Assembly (NCBI GenBank): GCA_029237695.1
Contig: CM055265.1
Coordinates: 117,154,067-117,218,066, forward strand
Direction of reading: 5' to 3'
DNA length: 64,000 nt
Source: Conchocele bisecta
Taxonomy: Eukaryota; Mollusca; Bivalvia; Lucinida; Thyasiridae
Under the pieces are notes generated by a model. It had not been told where the DNA came from. It saw only the letters and a program-made list of their open reading frames with translations, and did not search any database. The position numbers were made by a program, and so were the translations under genes. Shown piece after piece: positions 33,510 to 44,582 of this stretch. Position 1 is the stretch's first letter. Each line of letters starts with the position of its first letter.

Positions 33510-35297
33510 TTTTTTTTTTTTTTTTTTTATATTTTCTTTTTTTTTACTTAATGGTTTATTTTCAATTTTTAAATACATCATGTATCGTGAACATATTGTA
33601 CAACAAAACATAGTTGAAATCACATGACATGTTACTAGAAAAGAGCATACATAATGTATTTAGAAAGTGAACTTATTTAAGAAGAGTTTTTTAAGAAGAG
33701 AGTTATAGGAAAGAGAAAAAAAAGATAAAGAGGTCTTCCTTCTGTTCTCGTAATTCGTAATACATGTGATGTATAACGTTTATGTCAATAATATAATATA
33801 GTTGACATATAGTGTTAATAAACATGTAATTAACTTTGCTACGCTTGGTACATATTGATCGTCTTTTTGTTTTATTAATATTTCTTTTGTGGGTGTTAAA
33901 AGTTGAAATTACCCCATTTTATTATATGTAGATCTAGCTTGTCTTTCATTGTGGCTATTTCTTTTTAAATGTTGATTCGTCTTTTCAAATATTGCATGAA
34001 CAAGTTAAATGACAATTCTTGTTTTTCATATTTACATTTAATGAAGAAATATTTTGCAAGTATGATAATGAAATTAAATTGTTTAGCGATAAGGTTTGTT
34101 TGGTTTACACCAAATGAAATAGTATTAAAGTTAATTTCGTAAACCACACCTCTTTCATTTAAGAATGTTCTTAGCTGTGACCATACATGTTGTACGTTTG
34201 GGCATTCCCAGAATAAATGTTTTATATTTTCCACATTCATCATGTTCATGCTGCAAAAATCACATAAACTACTTGGTTCCATGCCACAATTAAGTAATAA
34301 TTTATTTGTGCCTATGATTCTCATTAAATATTTATACTGAAAATTCCGTAGTGTGGTATCTATTGTAAATTGCATACAAGTCGTGTATATATTTTTCCAT
34401 TCGAAATTAAAATCGGGAAATTAATTCGTCCATTTCTGCTCTGATTTTATTGATTCTATGTTTTTTTTATTTGTTTGTATAGTGTATAGAAGTTTATTTA
34501 CTCCATTGCTTGTCTGTACTTTTTGTAAAATAGGTTTCAGAGTTTGTACGGTATTTATGTTTTCTGTTTTAATTTTTTCTTTCCATTGCAGATTAATATT
34601 ATTTACTAAACCTTGGTGTTTGATAAAATCATCTGCCCTTATATTATACATTTCCGCAAAATTATTAAAACCGATAAATTTGTTTACTCTATAATCATAT
34701 AACTGTTCTATAAATTTAATACCCCTTTCGTGCCAAGATTTGATGTATATTGTTTTGTTTTGATACTTTATGTTATAATTATTCCATATAATTTCTTTCG
34801 ATATACTTTAGATTTTTTCTGAGAAATTGATGTTAGCCCATGATGCCAAAACATTGAATAGGAAAGTATGTTTTTACATAAGTGTTTTATATCCTGCGGT
34901 TTTATATTGCATTCGAAAAGTAGTTTCCCACCAAATGGTTCAAGTTTCTGTGTGTATAGCAGTTTCCACTGGCCATGGTTTTTATCATCACATATTCTTT
35001 TTACCCATGCTGCTTTTATCGCTTTTATTAAACTGTCTATATCGACCATCTTTAAACCCCCGCGTTTATATGTTTGAATTATTGTGTTCCGCTTTATTTT
35101 ATCGGGTTTTCCATCCCAGAGAAAATCAAACAATTTCATTTTAGTTGTTTTAATTATGCTGTCTTGTGGGTCAGGTAAGACTGTTAATGTATATATTAGT
35201 TTCGGAAGAGCAAATGTTTTGATCACACTAATTTTACCTAATAAAATTAGTTTTCTTTTTTTCCATGTCTCAAGACTTTTGACGAACTCTTATTATG
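33510..35297 (-). mobile_element. 5'-truncated L1/Tx1-like LINE inserted in the left arm
   Basis: A poly-T run at 33,510 (poly-A on the minus strand) marks the 3' end. ATGA stands on both sides (33,506-33,509 and 35,298-35,301) as a short target duplication. The right arm and the diverged copy at 32.5 kb show the uninterrupted site (CAGTAATGAGTTTTATTAC). Confidence 0.88.
33965..35226 (-). pseudogene. C-terminal part of an L1/Tx1-like ORF2
   Basis: The piece at 35,226-34,768 reads TFALPKLIYTLTVLPDPQ, LFDFLWDGKPDKIKR and YKRGGLKMVDIDSLIKAIKA, the standard post-RT region of L1-type ORF2. The piece at 34,651-34,421 is a weakly conserved middle. The piece at 34,375-33,965 has NFQYKYLMRIIGTNKLLL, then SSLCDFCSMNMMNVENIKHL and FWECPNVQHVWSQL, the C-terminal zinc-knuckle block. 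The RT and endonuclease domains are missing by 5' truncation. Stops or frameshifts separate the three pieces. Family assignment is confident at the L1/Tx1 level and open below that. Confidence 0.85.
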
Positions 35298-35902
35298 ATG
35301 AGTTTTATTACGCCTATGGGGATACATTAAATCTGACCACGTCACGTTGACGGGGATTTATTATAGAATCATGCCGAGTTTCTTCGGTTTTCAGTTGACT
35401 GTTTTGTTTTATTTTATGCGGTTTGAAAACCACGCATCCGTGCCGTCTGATCTGGGTGTCAACTGTTCGCCATTCCATCAAAGAACAATTATTATTAATC
35501 CAGCGAACAATTATTTTACTAGCAACATGATCAAGCTGCAACAGTACAATTGCCAATCAGAATCTACACTGGTCATGAATGAAATACGCGCGGCTTTGTC
35601 AGAACGCAGCTCAAAGTATAGAGCTCGGCAAAAACAATTTAAGCTCCTGTTTTCGAGATACGCTTATGTATTCATCATTTATATATCAAATAAAACCATT
35701 TTTACAGTAATCTGACCAGTATGTGCCGTTCTTTTACGTATTTCATATTCCGGACAGCCAGTTTTTCCAGCCGTCACTGCATGACTAACTTCCCCTTAGT
35801 TTGCTTACCACAGTTATTTCCCTTTGCGGTCACGTGGCACATGTTCAAGTACTTGTACAAATGGGAGGAAAATACCAAAATCAGAACTGCATATTTGCAA
35901 TA

Positions 35903-36800
35903 AACAAGAATTCCGCCGCGGAAGCGGTGTCGCGCCTGCCGAGGCATTTGATCGTAGCATGGGCATCACAAAGACCGTCAGAGAAGTGCTCTACAAAGGT
36001 CACGGTTAAAGATTTTTTTTTACATAAAAAACGGTATTTCCACAACCATGTGAAGGTCAACTATACATCATCATGATTATGTTTTTAAAACATGGATATT
36101 CCCCTCTTGAATGTAAAATGGCTGAATGTTTCAGCGATCTTGTGACGATAAAAACAAAAGGTCAATGCCACGTTAATGGTGGCATGAGTGTGTTCCAAAT
36201 GCTCACATGTATCAAGTGTCCAAATATTGAAGCAATCCATCAACTAATTTAATATTATACAATGATGAATAACATTGTGCAAATTATTTAACGTAAACTA
36301 TGGCTATCCGCAAAAATGTAAAAGTACAAAAGGTTAATGCGGGCATGAGTGTGTTCCAAATGCTCACATGTATCAAGTGTCCAAATATTGAAGCAGTCTG
36401 TCAAGTAATATTAGAGTTATATTAATATCGAAGAAACTTGTACAAACTTTTTGATGCAACAAAATGGCTATATGTTTCCGCAAACAGATAGATACAAGAA
36501 AAGGTCATAGTCATATTAATGGCAGCATGCGTGTGTTCCGAATGATCACATGTATCAAGTTACCAAATATTGAAGAAATCCATGAAGTAATTTTAAAGTT
36601 ATAGCACGATGAAGAAACTTGTGCAAACGTTTTGACTAAAAAAAAGTGCTTCAGAAAAAATGTGAAGGTAAAAAAAGGTCAACGTCATGTTAATGGCGGC
36701 ATGAGTGTGTTCCAAATGCTTACATGTATCAATTGTCCAAACATTGAAGCAATCCATCAAGTAACATTAAACGGGCTCCAGCTTTGTTTGAGCAATTCCA
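35903..36800 (+). mobile_element. tandem-repeat element with the AAGAATTCCGCC end (left arm)
   Basis: ACAAGAATTCCGCCGCGGAA and GCGGTGTCGCGCCTGCCGAG open it. The same opening occurs at 54,083 and, reversed, at 51.58-51.63 kb. About four ~170 bp units follow (GGCATGAGTGTGTTCCAAAT at 36,180, 36,343, 36,522 and 36,700). Confidence 0.7.
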
Positions 36801-36959
36801 GTTGCTCAAAGTAACGACCCCATATGCATAAGGAGGTTGAAAAATTCAGACTGGACTTGACTATGGAAATTATCATAATATTTTAGTAGCCGACGACTGA
36901 TTGGTGTCACCATGAACCATTTCATAGACTGCATCTCTCTACGATCTCCTTTGCCTTCA

Positions 36960-37770
36960 AGCGTTATGAAAATGTTCATAAGAATTGTTCAGTAATCACC
37001 AGATCAACCACCGTTGTTACTCACATATTGAAGTCACTATGAAAATATTCATAACATTCCGTTCTCAGACAAACAATAGTCATTATGAAAATGTCCATAA
37101 ACCGTACTATCCATCTAATTATGACAATTTTCATAAAACGTAATATCGCTCTCACTATGAAACATTTTCATAAACCATACTATCTTTCTCAACATGTAAT
37201 ATCTCTCTCGCTATTAAAGTTTTCATAAAATGTAATATACCTCTCACTATGAAAATGTTGATAAACCATTCTATCCCTCATACATATTGAAGTCGCTACA
37301 AAAAAATTCATAACATTACTGTTTTCAGACAAATGTTAGTCGCCATGAAAATGTTCATCAAACGTACCATCGCTCCTGCATATTGTAGTCGCTATGCACA
37401 TTTTCATAACATTCCCGATCTCAGACAAACATTAGTCGCTATGAAAATTTGCATAATATTTCCGTTCTCAGACAAACATTAGTAGCTATGAAAATTTCCA
37501 TAAACGCACTTACGACATGTGTCAGTTGTATTCTCAGACAAACTTCTCAATCACTATACGAAATTTCTTAAAATGAAATGCTCTACAAGTTTGTTCGCCT
37601 CCAAACGGTATGAAAATTTGCATAAAAACTAATAAACGACATTCAACGGTGCAACTACCGTTGCAACGTTGTTCATCACATACATGTAGTGCAGTCAATA
37701 TGAAAATATTTCAATAGAGTTTCGTTCTGAAACAAACATTAGTAAGTCACTATGAACTTGTTCATAAAAT
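36960..37770 (+). repeat. ~60 bp degenerate repeats in the left arm
   Basis: CTATGAAAATGTTCATAA alternates with CGTTCTCAGACAAACATTAG about a dozen times. It is mirrored at 49.83-50.60 kb in the right arm. Confidence 0.8.
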
Positions 37771-40700
37771 GCAGCTAGGTTTACTACAAGTCATTGTTCC
37801 TATTGGCAGTAATTGTCACTATGTTAATCTTCCAAAGTTCTGTCAAATTAATGGGCTCTCTGATTCATAAGCATAATTGCAGCACGTGTAATAAACAGGA
37901 ACTGACATGACTCTTACACCAGGGAATCATGTTTAGACGCACGTACACATACTGGTTAAATATTAATTAGGTGGTCAAGCTATTGTAGAACATAAATGTG
38001 ACTGTGACTGGCAACATTGGGCTTATGTGATTTATGACGAGTGTAATTCCTAATAAAATGTAACACCTATTTAGGCTAAGAACGATATACAATGTATGTT
38101 GCTTTTTAGAAATATGATGAGCGTTTCATTCATGACGGTGTAGACCCTCATCAGACTACACGGATGTGCATACTACGCTGGTGGCATAGCCCATAAGTCC
38201 TGTTTTTCCATATTTTATCATATCGGCTGATAATATAACCAAACGAGTTAAAAGGTGACCATACTATCTACATGTATGACAAACATTACGTCACAAGTCA
38301 TGATCGGAAACAGTGCAAACTAGTAAGAATGTCCCATATAGCAAAGGAATTGTCCCATAAATATAGAACCTATATGTAATTCATCACACGCAAATGACGC
38401 CCACCTTCTTATAATATGTATACATGTAGGTACGATTATCATAATACTTGTATTTAGGGTTGAATCTAAGGAAAACTAAATAACGTATACATGCCTCAGT
38501 ATAATCCAATGTTCAGCAGTCAAAACGGAAAGCGTGATATGCCGCCGAAAGTACACTGCATGTTACGGGGCGGGATTAAATGCTGCGCCGGTACGGGGCT
38601 AAATCTTATGTTGTTGTCCGTCGTTTAATTTTTGTTTTCCACCGGTAGAACATGTCTTATATACATATGGGCCGCTCCATGCGAAAACCGGGCTTAATGA
38701 CAATGTCATGAAAAGCGGTAAACTTGTCGGAAAAACGACGATTCAATTTGTCTAACGTCGCCGTAAAAGTTTTGCCCTCCCATTTACGTTTATTGGTGTC
38801 AGTTAACATTAAGTGTGAACAGAAAAACGGAAAATTATATCTTACTGAAACTTTCACTAATATGAGACGCGATGCCTCAGTACACATATTATGACGTCAT
38901 GACGTGACATCTCGCACTTGTGACGTCACTGAACGTGAATCCATGTTTGACTTTATGGTCATGGTGTCGTGACAAAATATTATAGCAAGGATACTTGCAC
39001 GAGTTCCTCGCAGCATCAATGACTTACAAATGCTTGAGGCGCTGTACATTGTCGCCTAACTGTCGTTCATTGACATTGTCGCTCTTTTTCGTCGGTTATC
39101 CTCATGAATTCAAAATGGTGAACGCATAATTTTACTGGCTACATATTAGCGAAGTATTCACTTACACTGCACTTTGATTCCTAAATAACCTTAAATATGA
39201 ACCTAGTGTATGCCAACGATATTACCATCTATTATCTTGGTAATTTGAGACTTTAGAACAAGTCGAGCCTGTAATTAAGTTAGCGAATGATATGACATTT
39301 AATGCCACTCATTTTATCATAAACGGAGGTAGACACGCATCTATATAATGACATTAATATCCGGGGTTTGTATTGAATTTGGCAAGACAAATGCATCAAA
39401 ATCTTTCTTATAGATGCAGAATTAGTGATTTCAATGAAGCTTCTTGATTGTTTGTGAATAAGCAATACATAATGCACAAAACACACAGTGAGGTCGGTGG
39501 AGTTTTCGAAAAGTCTTATTAATTGGAAATTAATTGGAAATTTGATGGTCATAAACTTGCTTTCACCACGATGTGTAGTGTCAAATCATCAACTTATCAT
39601 CTGAATTCATAATACTGTATATCAGGTACATGTATATAATATTGTTGTAAGCGAAGGGCCTCGTATCCTTGTGTAGTGTATACAAATGTACATGCACGTG
39701 AAGCCTATGCAGTAATAAGTACCTGTTATTGGTTAGTCAGTTATACAAATCATTTACGAGGGGTGTTCACAAATTAAATTCCCGTAACATCTCTGATCAC
39801 GTAAACATGAATGAGATTAGTATGATTATTATGGAATAAACACTATAAAGTATCACTAGTGCTTGTTCTGGGCCGAATTGTCATTCGGGGGGGGGGGGGG
39901 GGGGGCGATCAAGCTAAGTTGTTAGAACTATTTTTTATGGCGTAAGACCCGTGATCGGGGTTGATAAAAAATAATATAATTATTATACTGAAAAGAAAAC
40001 TAGCGCTGCGAAAGCTAGTTTTGTGTGCAACTGATGACTAATTTAGTTTATGCTATTGTCTGAATACCGTCTATAACGTATTTGTAAGCCAATCGCTATC
40101 CACACCACAGTTATGAAACTATACCAATATGTGTATGTATAAATGGTTGCTGAGTGATGTGAACACATACCACTTCACGTGAGAGCATCGATTTATAGCA
40201 CTTTCATACCATTTACTGAACACCCCTCGGGTATATTCCGTGCACTAATGTAAACAGAAACATGGAGATTCGCCAGATATAAATATATGTTTTCATTTTT
40301 AACAATGTTCTACATGCACTTCCGACAGCTAAGTCAGGCAATGCAATTCACCTTTGTTCAAACATACCACCTGAAATACCAGCAGTAACATTATTGACTG
40401 CTGACGTTGTCGAAGTGGATTCCTTGTATGCGGCTGTTCGTGTACGGTATTAAAAATTGAAGTCATGGGGCAAGATTGGGCGAATATGGAGGATTGAATA
40501 ACGCCTCATTCGACGATATTTGATAATAGATTCATCCACTGTAACCACTCAATTGGAAAAATGTACATATATCATTTCAACTATCCTAACAATCGAGAGA
40601 AATTGATAACTCGCTTTCTGCTACATGTTCACCATCATCGGGATCCATCTAGCTCTAAGTCTCTTAATATTTAAATATTTTTAATCACACAATGAGTTCA

Positions 40701-41339
40701 ACCGATCTGGCATTTCACGAAAAGCTGCCAGTCGACCAAGACTTTTACATTGGGTCACAACGTCTGACGACGTCACTTTTGTACCTCCATGTCTGGCCTA
40801 GCCTTTCGATCATTCATGCCCATTGTCTATCCGACTGTATCGTTCGTATATTGTCATTCCGATGATGGACTTTCTCTGATCATCAATATCTCGTGTTTTG
40901 TGTTAAACTACAAACTTTAATATAATCTCATGGCATATTCTCTTACACAGAGCTGTCAGTCATTAAACTACGTCATTTCCGGCCATGATGTCAGATTTTT
41001 AAAATATTTCGTCGCATAGGAAATGTTAAATAATGTCGCTATTATTCCCCAAATTTATTTCAGACAGCAGCAAACAACAGGGAAACGCCAACACTTCTCA
41101 CTCTGCCTTATTTGAAAATCATTCATATGAAATTACATTACTTGGGCCGCAATCTAAAACATGAAGTTACATTAGCAAGTGCAACGCGAGCTATGAACAT
41201 TAGTTTCATACTTTGTCTTGGCCTAATGGGAAACACTTGGCCAAGCTACGAAATATCCAAATTTGGCTGACATGCGATAAAAGATGACAAATCTATAAGA
41301 CTTGTCCGGATATTTTATCAACACCAGTAGTATATAAGA

Positions 41340-41640
41340 GTCAAAATGATACCACCTCCCTCTGAGAGCCCCCACGCTACGCGCGGTGCCTCCCATCAGG
41401 AGGTGGTATCATATTTGCCTATTATATACTACTCTCCTGAAAATTACTACATAAATACATATAAAGAAAGAAATAAAAAAATCACCAAGTGTAGGCTCAA
41501 CTTTTATCGCCAAAAACATGAGAATGCGGTATTATGACAATGATAATTTTCTGTTGTCAAAATGATACCACCTCCCTCTGATAGTCCCCACGGTACACAC
41601 GGTGCCTCCCATCAGGAGGTGGTATCATTTTTGACTCTCA
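41340..41640. repeat. two ~70 bp hairpin mini-elements, left arm
   Basis: Each starts AATGATACCACCTCCCTCTG and ends CATCAGGAGGTGGTATCAT, giving a foldback of about 70 bp. The centre is GC-rich (CCCACGCTACGCGCGGTG). The copies lie at about 41,344-41,413 and 41,557-41,629. GAGTCAAAATGATACCACC is the shared outer edge. Confidence 0.85.
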
Positions 41641-41746
41641 TAAACTACTCAGGTTTCCTCCACTGTTCGCATGGTATGGATGCGAACTTTTATATATCAA
41701 TGAGGTCATAGTGACAACTCATAGGAGATGGTGATGCGAGATGTCA

Positions 41747-42070
41747 CCACCTCTGACAACATGTTAGAGATAAGCCGCTCCTATGTTATACTCAGTATAT
41801 ACAGCAATCTGCCATACATAGCAAAGCCTGTCATACACAACAAGTTACCACCTCTGACGTCCTGTTAGAGATAAGTCACCCCTAGGTTGTACTCAGTATA
41901 TACAGCAATCTACCATACATAGCAAAGCCTGTCATACATAGCAAGTCACCACCTCTGAACTTGTGTTAGAGATAAGTCATCCATAGGTTATACCAGTGGC
42001 CTGTCATACATAATAAGTCACCACCTTTTACAACCTGTTAGAGCAAAGACATCCATTAGTTATACTCATC
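41747..42070 (+). repeat. ~101 bp direct repeats just upstream of the SAP-like ORF
   Basis: Four units begin CACCACCTCTGAC-type text and continue TGTTAGAGATAAGTCA, then TACTCAGTATATACAGCAAT and AAGCCTGTCATACA. The last two are shortened. The right arm keeps only the outer part. Confidence 0.8.
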
Positions 42071-42073
42071 ATA

Positions 42074-42484
42074 ATGCCTACCATAAAGCAAATGAGAGAG
42101 CAAGCTAAGAGTTGGGGAATTTCCCTAAGAGGTTTGAAACTCAAGAAAGATATAGGGGATAGGATAAGTGGTGCGCGAGCTGTCGTTCGCGAGGAGAGGC
42201 TGCGTCGTGCGGTTTCGACCGGATGACTGCCTGCCGACCCTGAAAACCAATCCGAAAAATTGTAGAACGAGATGACGGCTAGTCTGCGTGCCACTGCTTA
42301 TGCGCAGAGTGTTAAAGACGACCACAGCACTCGGACAAACGCACTCCACAAAATCGAATACAACAGTATTAATCAAAGTATGATGGGGAGACCTCCTAGG
42401 AGGAGGTGTAATGTCGCCAGAGCTTTGGTGGAGGAGGATCTAGGATTCTCGCCGAAGAAGCTGAAGTTAGGGAAACTAATATAA
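42074..42484 (+). pseudogene. small basic ORF with SAP-like N-terminus, two in-frame stops
   Basis: From ATG at 42,074 one frame gives MPTIKQMREQAKSWGISLRG, then LKLKKDIGDRI. Both the spacing and the residues fit a SAP or KLRKAEL-type helix-turn-helix. Stops lie at 42,224-42,226 (TGA) and 42,263-42,265 (TAG) in the same frame. It then continues to GRPPRRRCNVARALVEED and SPKKLKLGKLI before the TAA at 42,482. The total would be about 136 residues, basic, with possible nuclear targeting runs. The right arm retains the C-terminal half (43,874-44,040, minus strand) as an inverted copy that runs toward the polymerase start. The SAP call is pattern-based and tentative. A DNA-binding or packaging protein of the large element is a reasonable guess. 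Confidence 0.5.
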
Positions 42485-42544
42485 AACGTCCACATCTCCT
42501 CCTCCCCCGTCCGTCTGGTGGCGGTGACCTCTTCCATGAACCAT

Positions 42545-43808
42545 GGAACGGTTTGCAGGGCGTGTAGTCTATCACCTTATGCACCGCCTTAATGACCATA
42601 TCGTGCTCCAGATAACACTTTTGCAGCGGGGAGTATATTATCACCTTCTTAACGGACAGTGCCCCCACGAGCTTTCTCTGATCCTAGTCCTCCCGGTCAT
42701 GGTCAGGTAGTCCTTCATGTGCTGCGGAACCTCGGTATCGTCGACTTCTCGCTTAATGAACAGCGGCGACATTTCCGAGAACTTATCTCGCAACGTTTCC
42801 GGGACCTCTATATCCAGCTCTGCAAATCCGAACCACTTGTCACGCCTGACCTTCCTCACAAAACAGTCTATATACGACTGTCTTTCCAGGTCGTCACACG
42901 TCCATATCTCCTCCTTCCCGCGCGGCATGTCCTTCGACAGGGTCGACAGGTACAGCGCATTGGCGTCGTACCCCAGCACCACCTTGCACATATTCTCCTC
43001 CCGAATCCCTACCTGACCCCTGATCGTTGACCTGCCAGCCTCGGCGTATCTGGAGAACACTATGGACGGACCACCAACCAACCCATCCTTCATCATCGCG
43101 TAAGTCTCATCCTTCGGTGACCACAGCTCGGGCGTGTCCGTCTCCCTATCGATCGACCCGCGGAGCAGGTACTGAAGGGAAACCCTCGGAAGAGATACCG
43201 CATCGTTGAGTATGTACACACCCCTCCCTCTGTAAGAACTCCGTCATTTCAGTCAGGGCCTCCAGGAACGGTCCGACATCCAAGTCGTTGCAGTGTTGCA
43301 ACCATTCTTGGAACGTCTTCATCCCCTTTTCTCGGAAGTTCCTTACTACGCGGTCCGTTATCGTGACCGAGGTATTCGCCAGCCAGAGATCTTGGCTCCT
43401 CACAGCAACGGATCTCCCTCCACGGTGAATGGCTATGCACCTAAACAGACACAAGTAGCCGTCGTACGTATCGACGGAATACATTCCCTTCTTCTGTCTT
43501 AACCAATCGGGGAGTATCCCTGCTCCCATGAAGAGTTGTTGCGCATCGATGATCATCTTCACCTCGACCGATATCCAACGAACGAATGTACATTTTGTGT
43601 TTGGACTATGGACTTTGTCGATCTCCATTCGACCTCTCTCTCTATCGGCTATCCAACTCTCCACTCTGGCGATCTCGTTTATCCACGGACTGCCCGGTGA
43701 ATGTTTGTGAAAGATCATCTTATCGTCGGTCTCGATGTTCCTAATACGATACGAGCACGAATACCTCAGATAACATGCAGTGGTCATCTCTGGCCGAATT
43801 GTATTCAT
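42545..43808 (-). pseudogene. family B DNA polymerase fragment (DNA_pol_B_2, Polinton-like)
   Basis: Minus strand, from ATG at 43,806-43,808. The N-terminal region has KMIFHKHSPGSPWINEIARV, VKMIIDAQQLF, LPDWLR and YLCLFRCIAIHRG, a set found upstream of the palm in these transposon polymerases. A one-base frameshift lies near 43,215. The next frame carries VVLGYDANALYLSTLSKDMP (motif A region, Asp of DxxxLYL present), FAELDIEVPETL and PLFIKREV. A second frameshift near 42,655 leads to KKVIIYSPLQKCYLEHDMVI and KAVHKVIDYTPCKPF, after which similarity stops near 42,545. Motifs B and C (the second catalytic Asp pair) are missing, so it cannot be active. It fills nearly the whole palindrome spacer. 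A stop codon overlaps the start as TAATG at 43,806-43,810, which suggests a compact gene pair. Confidence 0.8.
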
Positions 43809-44289
43809 TATGCGATCTCCCCGTCTATCCCTCTCTCGAAGGTCCAGACTATCTTCCTCCTACCCCTATCAACAGTTTCCCTAACTTCAGCTTCTTCGCG
43901 AGAATCCTAGGACCCTCCTCCACCAAAGCTCTGGCGACATTTCTCCTCCTCCTAGGAGGTCTCCCCATCAGACTTTGATTACTACTGTTGTATTCGATTT
44001 TGTGGAGTGCGTTTGTGCGAGTGCTGTGGTCGTCTTTAACAGGTGACTTATCTCTAACAGAACGTCAGAGGTGGTAACTTGTTGTGTATGACAGGCTTTG
44101 CTATGTATGGCAGATTGCTGTATATACTAAGTATAACATAGGGGTGGCTTATCTCTAACATGTTGTCAGAGGTGGTGACATCTCGCATCACCATCTCCTA
44201 TGAGTCGTCACTATGACATCATTGATATATATAAGTTCGCATCCATACCATGCGAACAGTGGAGGAAACCCGAGTAGTATATGAGAGTC

Positions 44290-44582
44290 ACAAATGATAC
44301 CACCTCCTGATGGGAGGCACCGTATGTAGCGTGGGTGCTCTCAGAGGGAGGTGGTATAATTTTGATAACAGCAAATTTTCATTGTCATAATACCGCATTC
44401 TCATGTTTTTGGCGATAAAAGTTGAGCCTACCCTTGGTGATTTTTTTATTTCTTTCTTTATATGTATTTATGTAATGATTTTTAGGTGAGAAGTATATAA
44501 GAGGCAAACATGATACCACCTCCTGATGGGAGGCACCGCGCGTAGCGTGGGGGCTCTCAGAGGGAGGTGGTATCATTTTGAC
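44290..44582. repeat. two ~70 bp hairpin mini-elements, right arm
   Basis: ATGATACCACCTCCTGATGG and GAGGGAGGTGGTATAAT/ATCATTT form foldbacks at about 44,294-44,362 and 44,509-44,578. A half copy (CTCAGAGGGAGGTGGTATCA) lies at about 45,103. Confidence 0.85.

Larger units (their letters stand above)
33198..42477 (+). repeat. left arm of the palindrome
   Basis: In order, the arm contains the outer end, a LINE insert, the 35.3-35.9 kb block, ~170 bp tandem units, ~60 bp repeats, unique-looking DNA, two hairpin mini-elements, ~101 bp repeats and the SAP-like ORF. The open frame at 39,280-39,552 (minus) has a counterpart in the other arm. The few differences I checked include about as many replacement as silent changes, so no protein constraint is evident. 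Confidence 0.88.

Noticed and set aside
36000..36800. CRISPR-like array in the tandem repeats
   Set aside because: Units are ~170 bp, diverged and without short constant repeats and unique spacers. The DNA is eukaryotic.
39280..39552. 90-codon ORF conserved in both palindrome arms as a real gene
   Set aside because: Conservation follows from arm homology. The few differences I checked include about as many replacement as silent changes, with no start context or domain.
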